From: Colwellia sp.
Lineage (GTDB): Bacteria > Pseudomonadota > Gammaproteobacteria > Enterobacterales > Alteromonadaceae
Direction: 5' to 3'
DNA length: 64,000 bases
Assembly (NCBI GenBank): GCA_013215465.1
Contig: JABSOW010000002.1
Coordinates: 248,001-312,000, forward strand
The notes under the pieces were generated by a model. That model made no database searches, was not told where the DNA came from, and saw only the letters and a list, made by a program, of their open reading frames with translations. Position 1 is the stretch's first letter, and the number at the start of each line of letters is the position of its first letter. Shown here piece after piece: positions 1 through 9,796 of this stretch. The position numbers and the translations under genes were made by a program.

Positions 1-631
1 TGATAACATCACCAGTTTTAGTTTTAAGTGCTGCTATATCACCATTGTTATGTTGCTCTATTTCAACAATATGCGCGGTACGATGTTCTACGCCACGACT
101 AATGGCAAGTTCAGCAAGAAATTTACCTAATAAATGAGAATCAAAATGATAACCATATTCCATTTTAAACGGAAAGTTATTTGGTGCAACGGGGCTTTTT
201 CCTTGTTTTGCTAACAAGCCATTAAGTAAAAAGTCTTCTGGCTGGGTATGGGTAGCTAACCCTAAGCGCCGAGTACGGCAATTAACGGCAAAAGATCTTG
301 ACGTAAACGTATCGACTTGTGAAGGAAAAGGATGGCCATAACTATTAATGCCTGATTTAGGGCTCCAGCCATCAAAGCGAATACTAACTTTATAGGTGGC
401 ATTACAACGCAACATCCACTTCGACTCTGGTATCTCAAGTATTTCAAAAAAGCGTTTTAAGGTCGGTGTAGACCCTTCACCCACACCAATGATGCCAACA
501 TCAAGTGATTCAACTAAGGTTATTTGTACCTTTTTATCGGCCCATTTTTTAACAAATAAATTAGCTGCCATCCAGCCCGCAGTACCACCACCTAAAATAA
601 CAAGTTTCAACGGTTTATTGAAATCTCTCAT
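1..631 (-). CDS. Flavin-dependent halogenase family protein, N-terminal part, cut by the window edge
   Basis: An open frame runs from an ATG at 631 to the window edge, giving about 210 residues with no stop. The start encodes a dinucleotide-binding GGGTAGW motif near residue 13, then VGEGSTPT and ATYKVSIRFDGW, matching the FAD-binding and active-site lysine regions of the tryptophan halogenase family. The ATG overlaps the stop of the upstream halogenase gene (ATGA at 628-631), so the two are translationally coupled in one minus-strand operon headed by a TonB-dependent receptor. It differs clearly from the halogenases at 628 and 30251 and belongs to another subfamily. Family membership is clear; the substrate is unknown, and free tryptophan is not implied. 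The WxWxIP motif would lie outside the window. Confidence 0.85.
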   Translation of the reverse strand, partial: MRDFNKPLKLVILGGGTAGWMAANLFVKKWADKKVQITLVESLDVGIIGVGEGSTPTLKRFFEILEIPESKWMLRCNATYKVSIRFDGWSPKSGINSYGHPFPSQVDTFTSRSFAVNCRTRRLGLATHTQPEDFLLNGLLAKQGKSPVAPNNFPFKMEYGYHFDSHLLGKFLAELAISRGVEHRTAHIVEIEQHNNGDIAALKTKTGDVI

Positions 632-2142
632 GAGACAGAACCTTTTAATATCGTTTGTAAAAACTCATCATGACTTGGCAAAGAAGCAATAGGTTCGTTT
701 TTTGCGGCTTTAATTTTTTTCAACATATCTAGTAGAGCATCAGAAGAAACACTGTTAGCAATGGGATGATAATCTTTAGGTATTATACCTTGCCCAACCA
801 TAACTTGTAGCCAAGAGCTATCAAGAAAAAGGTCATTTTGTTTTCTAAATAATCGTCCGCTTTCAGAAAAAATTTCTATTTTATGGGCTAAAGTATCCGG
901 AATATCCATTGTACGCATGTCATGCCAAAAGCGACTATCGGTGCGCTGATTTGCATGGTAATGCAAAATAAGAAAATCCCGAATTTGTTCAAACTCAATT
1001 TTAGATTGATCATTATATGCAGAGACAAGCGCACTATTAACACCTTGGTGTGGAAATAAATTCACTAACCGAGTGATAGCTGATTGAATTAAATGAATGC
1101 TGGTTGACTCTAATGGCTCAAGAAAACCACTTGATAAACCAATAGCGATTACATTTTTGTGCCATTGTTTACGTCGACGTCCAGTAGTGAAACGAAATAA
1201 TTTAGGCTCACTCAAAACTTTAGAGTCTAAATTACTTAATAATAATTCTTTAGCTTGTTCATCACTATAATAACGACTGCTATAAACTAGGCCATTACCG
1301 TTGCGGTGCTGCAATGGAATGCGCCATTGCCAGCCAGCAGAATGCGCAATTGAACGAGTATAAGGTAACGTTTTTTCTAAACGTTCAGACGGCACCGCAA
1401 TAGCACGGTCACATTGTAACCAATGACTCCAATCTTCGTAGCCAGTTGATAGTTTTTCTTGAATCAGTAAACCTTTAAAGCCAGAGCAATCTATAAATAA
1501 ATCACCATTTATTTGGCTACCGTCTTTTAATTGTAATGCTTGGATATAACCAGTTTCATTACATTGCTGAACATGTTCAACCATGCCCTCAGTGCGTTTG
1601 ACTCCTATTTTCTCACTAAATTTTCTTAAAAAATTGGCGTATAAGCCTGCATCAAAATGATAAGCATGCGGAATTTCATAAAGTGGATTTTTACTGTTAA
1701 TATTGGCAAATTTACCTGCTTCAGCACATAAGTAATTTAAATCGTATTGCCAAAGTTGTTTGTCATCTTCAAGTTGATTGGCTCGTTTTAATAAGTGATG
1801 AAACTGACAAAAAGCTAAACTTCGACCGGCAGCACCAAAAGTATGGTAATAACTCTCACCTTGAACTTTCCAATTTTCAAACTTAATCGCAAGTTTTATG
1901 GTCGCTTTGGTCTCTCGTAAAAACTCAGCATCATCAATGCCTAAAACATGGTTAAATAACTTAATGGGGGGTATAGTTGCTTCGCCAACGCCGACCGTAC
2001 CAATAGCGTCTGATTCAACTAATTCAATTTCAATCGCTGAACCAATCAGTTTTTTAATCATAGCCGCCGACATCCATCCCGCCGTACCACCCCCTAAAAT
2101 GACAACTTTTTTAATAATGTTATTCATATTTTTTTTCATCAT
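628..2142 (-). CDS. Flavin-dependent tryptophan halogenase family protein
   Basis: This 504-residue cytoplasmic flavoprotein has GGGTAGWMSAA for FAD binding near residue 18, VGEATIPP, and KATIKLAIKFENW containing the lysine that in PrnA-type enzymes carries the hypohalous adduct. It also has WQWRIP, the family signature that excludes mono-oxygenation, and FLEPLESTSIHL with the conserved glutamate. All hallmark residues are therefore present. It lies 183 bp downstream of a TonB-dependent receptor, with a terminator in between, and overlaps the next halogenase by 4 bp. In marine gammaproteobacteria such genes travel with glycan TonB receptors, and their substrate there is not established. A paralogue with about 60 percent identity by eye lies at 30251-31738. 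The start has a second ATG immediately after the first; either could be used. Confidence 0.88.
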   Translation of the reverse strand: MMKKNMNNIIKKVVILGGGTAGWMSAAMIKKLIGSAIEIELVESDAIGTVGVGEATIPPIKLFNHVLGIDDAEFLRETKATIKLAIKFENWKVQGESYYHTFGAAGRSLAFCQFHHLLKRANQLEDDKQLWQYDLNYLCAEAGKFANINSKNPLYEIPHAYHFDAGLYANFLRKFSEKIGVKRTEGMVEHVQQCNETGYIQALQLKDGSQINGDLFIDCSGFKGLLIQEKLSTGYEDWSHWLQCDRAIAVPSERLEKTLPYTRSIAHSAGWQWRIPLQHRNGNGLVYSSRYYSDEQAKELLLSNLDSKVLSEPKLFRFTTGRRRKQWHKNVIAIGLSSGFLEPLESTSIHLIQSAITRLVNLFPHQGVNSALVSAYNDQSKIEFEQIRDFLILHYHANQRTDSRFWHDMRTMDIPDTLAHKIEIFSESGRLFRKQNDLFLDSSWLQVMVGQGIIPKDYHPIANSVSSDALLDMLKKIKAAKNEPIASLPSHDEFLQTILKGSVS

Positions 2143-2274
2143 TTATTACCCAACAAGATTTGTTCGTTATTTTGATATTAACAGATAAAATATTAGCGAT
2201 TGATCGTTATCCAAAAAGATAGTTAAATACTTTTAAAGTAAATAAATTTTTTATATCTAATCTACACATATAAA

Positions 2275-2309
2275 AAAAGGCCTCCAGTTATGCAACTATG
2301 AGGCCTTTT
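2275..2309 (-). terminator. Rho-independent terminator between TonB receptor and halogenase
   Basis: A perfect 10-bp stem, AAAAGGCCTC at 2275-2284 and GAGGCCTTTT at 2300-2309, encloses a 15-nt loop just after the receptor stop codon. The arms supply their own A and T tracts. It should terminate most transcripts after the receptor and let a fraction through to the halogenases. Confidence 0.8.
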
Positions 2310-2325
2310 ACTCATCACTACTTAT

Positions 2326-5232
2326 TTAAAAAGTATAATTTAAGTTCATTAAGTAAGTAGGACCAAACTGACGACGAGATGAAACAATACCCGTATCATC
2401 ATCAATTGTTTCTTCATCTTCATCGGTTAAGTTAGTACCTGATAGCGATATCGTTAAACCTTCAAGTGCTTTGATACCTGATTTATCAAAGTTATAGCTA
2501 ATTTGTGCATCAACCAGTTGAATCTCATCGCGAGTAGCATTATTTATTTTGTTCGAACCACCACGTTCATACGTAAGATATGCCGAACGTTTCGTGGTCG
2601 CAACACGGAACTCAAAACCATTTACTTGATAATAAGCGGTAATTGAATACGAATGATCTGACTGCCCAGGGATAGCGCTTCCATCTTCTAATTTAGCATC
2701 GACATACGTTTTAGATGCGGCAATACCTAAACCGTCTAATGTGTCAGATAAAATATTAAAGGGGATGTTAGCGGTTAATTCATATCCTTTTACCGTACCT
2801 TTAAGCCCATCTTCAAAGAAGCTATATGTGCCATAATCTGGTGGTGTAATTGTGTCACCAGCAGAGAAGGGAAGATCTGTTGGTCCATAAAGACCATCTT
2901 CATCTGCAATACGATCATGATAACCTGCAATAAAGTAATCTACCCCACCATTAGTTTTATCATTACGAAAATTAATAATTTGCTCACTATCACGTGTCCA
3001 GTTAGTTATATCTTTATAGAAATAGGTAAGTGAAAAATACCCTTCGTCACTAAAGTAGTTTTCATAAGCAATATCAAAATTATTGGCTTCTAGTGGATGT
3101 AATTCAGGATTACCTGAAGATTTTGACCATGGTGAGCCATAGATCTCGATCGCCTCTAAAGTATTTGGCACTGCAATTTCATCAATGTTTTGCGCAAACT
3201 TAACAAAACCGGCAGCTTTCATTTGATCAATTCGTGCACGGCTAATCGTTTTATTGGCGGCAATACGAATGAATTGATTTTCGGCAATTTCTAAACTTAA
3301 ATTTAAGCTAGGTAATGTATGGCTGTATTCAGCGCCACCATCAACAAAACAAGCGTCATCAACTATGTCATCATCATTGGTATCACACACTTTAAAGTTA
3401 GCGCCAACAACACCAACAGTTCCGGTAGATGATTGATCTGTTTTTATATACTGTAAACCAATATTACCCGTTAATAGCATATCACCGAACTCAGTTTCAA
3501 AATCGGCTTTTGCATATAAGGTGATAACTTCTTCCTTAACTTCATAGGTATCACCAATACGATCCGGTTCGAGTAAACCTGCATCGTTTAAGATATATGT
3601 ACCATCATTGAAAGGAGCAAGACCATCATAAGCGACCACATTACCAAGACCTGCCCAAGTTAAATCAGCAGAGCCGCTAACATATTCAGATGGAATACCA
3701 GTAGATAAAGGATATGCGGCGGCAGTTGCAAAGAATCCTTTATTGATTTTCTCTTTAGTGCGATCAGAGTAATTAAGCCCTAAAGTCACGCTAGTAATAA
3801 AACTGCCATCTACATTACCCTTTACTTCAAATTTAACCGTGGTGAGTTCTTCACTAAAATCAGCAAAATTTAAAAAACCATCTTGTGCGTTTAAGTAATT
3901 GATTGGTGTTCCATTAGCGCGTAATTCATCGGTTTCAAATTGATCGGCTAAACTGGCAAGACCGCCTCCCCATGCTTGAGGACCAGCCAATTGTAATAAA
4001 CTAGGATCTGATAAAGAATCAAGTCCGGTTGAGCCAGTAAAAAAGATTCCACTGTCACTCATCACAAATTCACGAGAACCTAATTGAGCGTCTGTTAACG
4101 TACCAGAGCGACCTAAACCTGAATAAGACTCACCACGTAAATCACGTTTTTTTGACTCACTGTTAGCAATGTCAATTTCAACAGACCAGTCATCCGTAAG
4201 AAAGTACTCAACATTTAAACCTATTGCTTGTAATTGACCTTCTTTTTCTCTTGGATCAGTACGAAAGACAGGATTAGCGCCAACTTCAGTACCAGTAGTG
4301 TTAATACCATTTCCTATTACATTAGCAGAAGAGAAAGGTTGAATAATTCCTCGTGAGACACCTGAATCTGAATAATCAATATCTAACACATCAAGAACAA
4401 GGTTTAAGTCATCGTTTGGCTGGTATTGAATTACCGCAGAAATAGTATCACGTTCAAGTTTAGTGCTTATCGAATGCGAATCAAGACCTGTTGGTAAAAT
4501 TTGACCTGCGTCATTAGCTGCATATCCCCACACACCATATTTACGTTGATTATTTGGTGACTCCGTAGTTGCCAGTGATAATGCTAATCCAATCGTATCA
4601 TCTGCAAATTTATCAACAAAAGTCAACGCAACACGATGTCCTTTATTATCAAAGTCAGGGTTATCTGACTCTTGAGCACCAAGTTCATAACTACCCGTAA
4701 GGGTAATTGAGGCTTTAGCTTGTAAAGGACGAACCGTTTGTAAATCTACCGTACCACCAATACCCTGAACCATTAAGTCAGCTTCTGTAGATTTATAAAC
4801 TGTCGCACCCGTCATAATTTCAGACGGATACAAGTCAAATTCCACGCCACGGTTGTCACCGATGCCAATGACTTCACGACCATTTAAAGAGGTACCAATA
4901 AAATCTTCTTTAAAACCACGTATTGAAATACCAGAAGTACGACCATTACTACGTTCACCCGTAAGCCCTGGTAAGCGAGCTAATGACTCAGCAATCGAAG
5001 AGTCCGGTAATTTACCAATATCTTCAGCAGAGATTGATTCAACAATAGATGCACTACTCATTTTAATTGCTTGTGATTTTATTAAGCTGCCACGAATACC
5101 TGTTACTTGAATCACTTCAACTTCTTGTTCCGCTGCTTTAGCTTCTTCAGCGGCAAAAGCTGGTGTACTGAGTGCCATTAAACCACTTGAAAGTAGCGCT
5201 AATGTCATTTTGCTTGGTTTAAAATTTAGCAT
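2326..5232 (-). CDS. TonB-dependent outer-membrane receptor, glycan type
   Basis: This 968-residue protein starts with a signal peptide ending in AFA (about residues 1-27), followed by a TonB-box-like stretch containing EVIQVTGIR. The plug domain shows SAEDIGKLPDSSIAESLARLPG and an ISIRGF motif. A long beta-barrel ends in a terminal phenylalanine (MNLNYTF). Such receptors import oligosaccharides across the outer membrane using TonB energy. An AGGGGAG ribosome-binding site precedes the ATG by 9 bases. The gene is divergent from a pullulanase and its promoter region carries two ATACGTAT palindromes, so the likely substrate is a maltodextrin or pullulan fragment (inference). A close paralogue lies at 31879-34788. 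Confidence 0.92.
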   Translation of the reverse strand: MLNFKPSKMTLALLSSGLMALSTPAFAAEEAKAAEQEVEVIQVTGIRGSLIKSQAIKMSSASIVESISAEDIGKLPDSSIAESLARLPGLTGERSNGRTSGISIRGFKEDFIGTSLNGREVIGIGDNRGVEFDLYPSEIMTGATVYKSTEADLMVQGIGGTVDLQTVRPLQAKASITLTGSYELGAQESDNPDFDNKGHRVALTFVDKFADDTIGLALSLATTESPNNQRKYGVWGYAANDAGQILPTGLDSHSISTKLERDTISAVIQYQPNDDLNLVLDVLDIDYSDSGVSRGIIQPFSSANVIGNGINTTGTEVGANPVFRTDPREKEGQLQAIGLNVEYFLTDDWSVEIDIANSESKKRDLRGESYSGLGRSGTLTDAQLGSREFVMSDSGIFFTGSTGLDSLSDPSLLQLAGPQAWGGGLASLADQFETDELRANGTPINYLNAQDGFLNFADFSEELTTVKFEVKGNVDGSFITSVTLGLNYSDRTKEKINKGFFATAAAYPLSTGIPSEYVSGSADLTWAGLGNVVAYDGLAPFNDGTYILNDAGLLEPDRIGDTYEVKEEVITLYAKADFETEFGDMLLTGNIGLQYIKTDQSSTGTVGVVGANFKVCDTNDDDIVDDACFVDGGAEYSHTLPSLNLSLEIAENQFIRIAANKTISRARIDQMKAAGFVKFAQNIDEIAVPNTLEAIEIYGSPWSKSSGNPELHPLEANNFDIAYENYFSDEGYFSLTYFYKDITNWTRDSEQIINFRNDKTNGGVDYFIAGYHDRIADEDGLYGPTDLPFSAGDTITPPDYGTYSFFEDGLKGTVKGYELTANIPFNILSDTLDGLGIAASKTYVDAKLEDGSAIPGQSDHSYSITAYYQVNGFEFRVATTKRSAYLTYERGGSNKINNATRDEIQLVDAQISYNFDKSGIKALEGLTISLSGTNLTDEDEETIDDDTGIVSSRRQFGPTYLMNLNYTF

Positions 5233-5398
5233 TGAATGTTCTCCCCTAGCTATCCTTGATTAATTTTTTATCAGCCGGCTTCCCGTTGGCTTAATAATTA
5301 TATGTTTTTTTGTCACCTTAGCTGCATACCTTTTAAATGTAGCAGTGAATTTGTGAACAACTTTAATATAAAGGGGAGATTTACCGATGAATAGTAGC

Positions 5399-5452
5399 TG
5401 CATACGTATTCATAAGGTGGATTGGCTCTACGGGGCGTTGAATACGTATGCA
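5399..5452. promoter_or_regulatory. Pair of mirror-image ATACGTAT operators between the receptor and pullulanase genes
   Basis: TGCATACGTATTCA at 5399-5412 and TGAATACGTATGCA at 5439-5452 are exact reverse complements of each other, and each is nearly palindromic around a central CG. Their centres are 40 bp apart, close to four helical turns. Palindromes with a central CG suit LacI-family repressors, and the site sits between divergent glucan-uptake and glucan-degradation genes. The regulator itself is not in the window. The sequence pattern is direct; the assignment to a maltose-type repressor is inference. Confidence 0.7.
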
Positions 5453-5527
5453 ACGCCGTAAAACTGTTTTTTTATATCGCCTTAACAGGTAAGTTAACAG
5501 CAATAAAAATTTACTAGATTTGTCACA

Positions 5528-8368
5528 ATGAAAAAACATAATAGCTTACTTTTTATTTATGCAGCATTCTTTGCTTCAATGCTGTTAACTGCTTGCGGTG
5601 ATAATGCTGAAAAGCAAAATTCGCCCTCTGTAGTCGTTGAGAATAATTCGATTATTACCACCGAGCTCGTTAGTCTAGCGAGTGATAGCGCAGTCCATTG
5701 GTTAACACCTTCCTTATTAGTCATGCCTAAATCTGATGAGGAAGTGCTTTATCAGCTACTCAATACCTCAACAACAGATTCAGATGGCCTTGGTCTATTC
5801 GAAGTAGATTTACCAAATTATTTAGCGAAAAAATTTCCACACCTTGCTGACTTTCAAGCTTATAAAGTTGATTTGTCGCCTTCGCAAGTTAAAGGGTGGC
5901 TAAAACAACCTTTAATGGTAATTGTGCTTGATAGCAATAATAGAACACAAAAAGTGTCCTTTGTACAAATAGGTGCGGTGTTAGATGCGCTTTATACCGA
6001 GGGCGAAAATGATGCCAACGAAGTGACTGATTTAGGGGCGACAATTACAGAGCAGGGGGTAAGCTTTAAACTCTGGGCGCCGACAGCGCAGCAAGTGAAG
6101 TTATTGCTTTTTAATGATGATTTATCTCCGGCACAAACAGCTAGCATTACTATGGTTGAAGACACTAATACCGGTATTTGGTCTGCTACTGGTGATAGCT
6201 CACTTAATGGCACTTACTATCAGTATCAAGTCACTGTTTATCATCCGCAATCAAAAAAAATTGAAACCCTTATCACCACTGATCCTTATTCATTGAGCTT
6301 ATCTACTAATAGTAAATTTTCACAGCTTGTTGATTTAAATGATGCTACTACCCAACCGGTAAACTGGAATACTCACCCAGTGCCGACGGTTAAAAATGTT
6401 GAAGATAATATTTTTTATGAAGTGCATATTCGCGACTTTAGCGCTAATGATAACGCACTTTCTAATAATGAATTTCGAGGGAAATATAAAGCGTTTAGTG
6501 AGCAAAATTCGAGCGGGGTAACACATTTAAAAGTATTGAAAAAAGCAGGGCTAAACAATATTCATTTACTGCCCACTTATGATCTTGCCACTATTAATGA
6601 GGACACATCACAGTCGATAGATCTTAATGACACTGTTGCCCGAGTTAAAAAGCAAGTGTGTGATACCGCACCAACGATTACCATTTGTACAGCAGATTTT
6701 AATAATGAGCAAAGTCTAAAGTCTTTATTAAAGAGTTTTGATGTTAGCAGTGCACAAGCGCAAAAAGTAGTGAGTGAGCTGCGTCAATTTGATAATTTCA
6801 ACTGGGGTTATGATCCTTTTCATTACACAGTACCAGAAGGTAGTTATGCGTTAAAACCACAGGGTAAAAGCCGTTTGGTTGAGTTTAGAGAAATGGTACA
6901 GAGTATTCATAGTTTAGGCTTTCGCGTGATCATGGATGTTGTTTATAACCATACTTATCAATTTGGTTTGAAAGAAAAGTCTGTACTCGATAAAATTGTC
7001 CCCAATTATTATCATCGCCTTAATATCACCACCGGTGAAGTAGAACAGTCAACGTGCTACACCTGTGGAAATACAGCGACAGAGCGGGTGATGATGGCAA
7101 AACTAATGTCAGATTCATTGGTTACTTGGGCGCGTGATTATAAAATAGATGGCTTTCGCTTTGACTTAATGGGTCATCAAGAAAAAAATGCCATGCTTGT
7201 AGCGCGAGCAGCGGTACGTGTAGTAGATGCCGATACCTACTTTTATGGTGAAGGCTGGAATTTTGGAGAAGTCGCTAATAATAGCCGCTTTGTTCAAGCT
7301 AGTCAGTTAGAGTTAGGTGGTACTGAAATAGGTACTTATAGCGACAGATTACGTGATGCAGTGCGTGGCGGAGGCAATAATACCCGTGATTCACAAGGGC
7401 TAGGTAATGGTTTACTGATGCAGCCAAACGAACGTCAGCCACAAGGCGCTTATCTAAAAGGTAATAACCAACAAGAATATGAGCTGAGCATGGATCAATT
7501 ACGTGTTGGTTTAGCCGGTAATTTATCCGCTTTTCCGCTTTATCAAAAAAATGGTGCACAGGTATTAGGCAAAGATATTCCTTACGGAGAGCAACCAACA
7601 GGTTATGCCTTAGACCCTGCGGATACCATTAATTATGTATCCAAACATGATAACCAAACCTTGTGGGATAACAGCCAGTACCGTTTACCCTTCGATGTTT
7701 CCACGCAAGACCGCATTAGAATGCATTCACAGAGTTTATCGTTCGTAATTTATGCCCAAGGCATTCCATTCTTGCATATGGGCAGTGAATTTATGCGCTC
7801 AAAATCTTTTCTTAGAGATAGTTACGATTATGGCGATTGGTTTAATCGTATTGATTTTTCTAAGAGCAATAATAACTACAATGTTGGTTTGCCGCCTAGT
7901 GATAAAGATCAAGAAAACTGGCCGTTGATTAAAGAAGTACTTAAGGGGCATCAAGGTAGAGATCATGTTACGGCAAAAGACATTGAATTTAGCGCTAAAG
8001 TGTTTGAAGAAATGATAGCACTACGAATGAGTTCACCACTATTTAGATTAACAACGGCTAATGACATTATTGACAAAGTGAGCTTTCTTAACACAGGTAA
8101 TAAATCATTGACGAGTCACCAATTGGGGTTATTGGTGATGAAATTAGATGACACTATGGGTGAAAAAGTTGATGATAACGTGGCAAGTTTGATGGTGATT
8201 TTTAATACTAGCACTAAAGCGCAAACCTTCGCTTACCCTCAAGCTAACGACTATCAACTTCATCAAATTCAACAAAATAGCGTAGATGATATGATAAAGC
8301 ACAGTAGAGCGGACGAAAAAGGCTTTACTGTACCGGCATTATCCAGTGTGGTATTTGTTAAGTATTAA
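5528..8368 (+). CDS. pulA: Pullulanase-type alpha-1,6-glucosidase, lipoprotein (GH13)
   Basis: This 946-residue protein has a lipoprotein signal (LLTAC, cysteine near residue 23). An E-set/CBM48-like domain follows around residues 175-270 (SFKLWAPTAQQVKLLLFND), then a GH13 catalytic barrel. GH13 regions are visible: VIMDVVYNHT (I), GFRFDLMGH with the nucleophile Asp546 (II), YGEGWNFGE with acid/base Glu575 (III) and YVSKHDNQTL (IV). The YNWGYDP-type motif (FNWGYDPFHY) typical of pullulanases is present. It should debranch alpha-1,6 links of pullulan, starch or glycogen fragments at the cell surface or in the periplasm, feeding the divergent TonB receptor. No strong Shine-Dalgarno sequence is seen before the ATG, but the signal peptide supports this start. 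Confidence 0.92.
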   Translation: MKKHNSLLFIYAAFFASMLLTACGDNAEKQNSPSVVVENNSIITTELVSLASDSAVHWLTPSLLVMPKSDEEVLYQLLNTSTTDSDGLGLFEVDLPNYLAKKFPHLADFQAYKVDLSPSQVKGWLKQPLMVIVLDSNNRTQKVSFVQIGAVLDALYTEGENDANEVTDLGATITEQGVSFKLWAPTAQQVKLLLFNDDLSPAQTASITMVEDTNTGIWSATGDSSLNGTYYQYQVTVYHPQSKKIETLITTDPYSLSLSTNSKFSQLVDLNDATTQPVNWNTHPVPTVKNVEDNIFYEVHIRDFSANDNALSNNEFRGKYKAFSEQNSSGVTHLKVLKKAGLNNIHLLPTYDLATINEDTSQSIDLNDTVARVKKQVCDTAPTITICTADFNNEQSLKSLLKSFDVSSAQAQKVVSELRQFDNFNWGYDPFHYTVPEGSYALKPQGKSRLVEFREMVQSIHSLGFRVIMDVVYNHTYQFGLKEKSVLDKIVPNYYHRLNITTGEVEQSTCYTCGNTATERVMMAKLMSDSLVTWARDYKIDGFRFDLMGHQEKNAMLVARAAVRVVDADTYFYGEGWNFGEVANNSRFVQASQLELGGTEIGTYSDRLRDAVRGGGNNTRDSQGLGNGLLMQPNERQPQGAYLKGNNQQEYELSMDQLRVGLAGNLSAFPLYQKNGAQVLGKDIPYGEQPTGYALDPADTINYVSKHDNQTLWDNSQYRLPFDVSTQDRIRMHSQSLSFVIYAQGIPFLHMGSEFMRSKSFLRDSYDYGDWFNRIDFSKSNNNYNVGLPPSDKDQENWPLIKEVLKGHQGRDHVTAKDIEFSAKVFEEMIALRMSSPLFRLTTANDIIDKVSFLNTGNKSLTSHQLGLLVMKLDDTMGEKVDDNVASLMVIFNTSTKAQTFAYPQANDYQLHQIQQNSVDDMIKHSRADEKGFTVPALSSVVFVKY

Positions 8369-8531
8369 TTGCTGCCGCTGATTTTTATGATCTTAACTAT
8401 TGATAATTTTCAGTGGGTGTCTTCTATATTTCTATATTGACCACCTATCGCAAGACGTGTCGGTTCCGATAGCTGATACCAAACCATTGATTAACAATGT
8501 TTTTATTTTTAATGCCTTGTGTCGCACATAA

Positions 8532-8556
8532 AAAAGCACCTTAATCAGGTGCTTTT
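8532..8556 (-). terminator. Rho-independent terminator at the end of the truncated receptor gene
   Basis: A 10-bp stem, AAAAGCACCT at 8532-8541 and AGGTGCTTTT at 8547-8556, has a 5-nt loop. The truncated receptor reading frame runs into its upstream arm and stops there at 8545. The hairpin was therefore probably the original 3' terminator and not coding sequence. Confidence 0.75.
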
Positions 8557-9312
8557 GTTGTTGTTATAGTTGTGGTGTTTACTTACCGCATTGGTTTTAT
8601 CTAAATCTTCTTTGATATCTGTCCACGGGTCAGCAGCACTGTTGTATTCAACGGCATAAGTCCAGCTACTGTCGGTTGATATAACACTGTCCATCACTAA
8701 ATAACGTTGGTAATTATCTTCACCGAAAGTGATGCTTGCGGTGCCTTTGTTAAGCACATCACTATGACGCAGTTGCGCGCTACCAGCACCACTAAAATCA
8801 CCTACTTCGGCGTAATAAGGCCCTTTTTTATATTCGATACTGCCAATGAGTTCAGGAATAACAAAGTTCAAATCACTATAACCTTGGCCATGACCATGGG
8901 TACGCATATTAACCGGCATGCCATCAACAAAAGTGGCAAAATCAGTACCGTGATCTAAATTGAAACCACGTAAGAAGTATTGATTCGCTTTACCTGTGCC
9001 ACTGTGTTGCGTTACCACTATGCCAGGAATAGACTCTAAAATTTCTCCGGTACGTAATAATGGACGAATTTCAATCTCTGCTTGACCAATCAGGCCTTGT
9101 GACGCCGAAATGGCTTGGCCTACTAAATTGGTTTTATGGCCAAGCACTTGCGTAACTTCAGCCATGCTTTTGTTGTCATTGGCAGTGTTATTGGTTATAT
9201 CATTAGCAGTATCAGTTGCTAGCGCAGCTTGTTGTGCATAAAGCTCAGGTGTAGTGAGTAAACCTAGGCCAATACAGACAGTTAAATAGCGCTTTATTAA
9301 TTTTTTGTTCAC
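8545..9312 (-). pseudogene. TonB-dependent receptor under B12 control, truncated after the plug domain
   Basis: Only 255 residues remain of a receptor that would normally be 650-750 long. A signal peptide (to about residue 26) is followed by a plug domain with LESIPGIVV, FLRGFNLDHGTDFATFVDGMPVN and IEYKKGPYYAEVGDFSGAGS. About 85 residues later the frame leaves the barrel and ends in SKHHNYNNNKST, which is encoded by the terminator region. This fits an internal deletion that removed nearly all of the barrel and joined the 5' part to the 3' untranslated region. A cobalamin riboswitch lies 150 bp upstream on the same strand, so the intact gene probably imported cobalamin, a precursor or cobalt. 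A protein without a barrel cannot act as a pore. Confidence 0.8.
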
Positions 9313-9462
9313 AGAACAATCCTCTATTTTATAAAAATATAAACAGCGTTAAGGGGATTTATACAACAGAAAATCATATCGAGGGAGCAATGCGAAATTG
9401 AATCGATTTAGAAGAGTATATTGCAGACAAGTCACCCTGCTTGTCGGTAGTAATAATTAATT

Positions 9463-9580
9463 CAGGCCGGTCTCCGGGCTTATGTCGCTGTTATGACGAC
9501 AATTACCGTTGCAGGGGCAGCGTAGGATTTTAACCCACTTCCCGATTATCCGATTTTTACTGAAAAAAGGCACCTCAATT
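9463..9580 (-). ncRNA. Cobalamin (B12) riboswitch
   Basis: Reading the minus strand from about 9580 downwards gives the ordered landmarks of the cobalamin aptamer: GAGGTGCC, GGGAAGTGGG, AATCC, the B12 box GCTGCCCCTGCAAC (about 9508-9521), and the closing AGCCCGGAGACCGGCC (9465-9480). The spacing and order match the family. It precedes the minus-strand truncated TonB receptor by about 150 bp and should repress it when adenosylcobalamin is abundant. A further hairpin (GACAAG/CTTGTC, about 9425-9446) lies just downstream and may be part of the expression platform. Confidence 0.93.
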
Positions 9581-9796
9581 AAGTGCGCTAAATTAACATG
9601 TAGTAATCATAAGTAAAGGAAATATTAAGGTTTTTACTTTGTGGTTAATCTGTTTGAGCGAGATAATTATTTGTATCAGCAGTTAAAGTTCTCATCGTCG
9701 TTTCTTTGTGAATTTAACTATTCTTTTGTTAATCTTCATGTGTATGATATGCGCCAATTTAAGTGAAAATAGCATAAATAAGAGTCGAGTAGCTGA

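Noticed and set aside
628-2142. Naming the halogenases PrnA or tryptophan 7-halogenase
   Set aside because: The hallmark motifs place them in the family, but context is glycan uptake and nothing shows that free tryptophan is the substrate.
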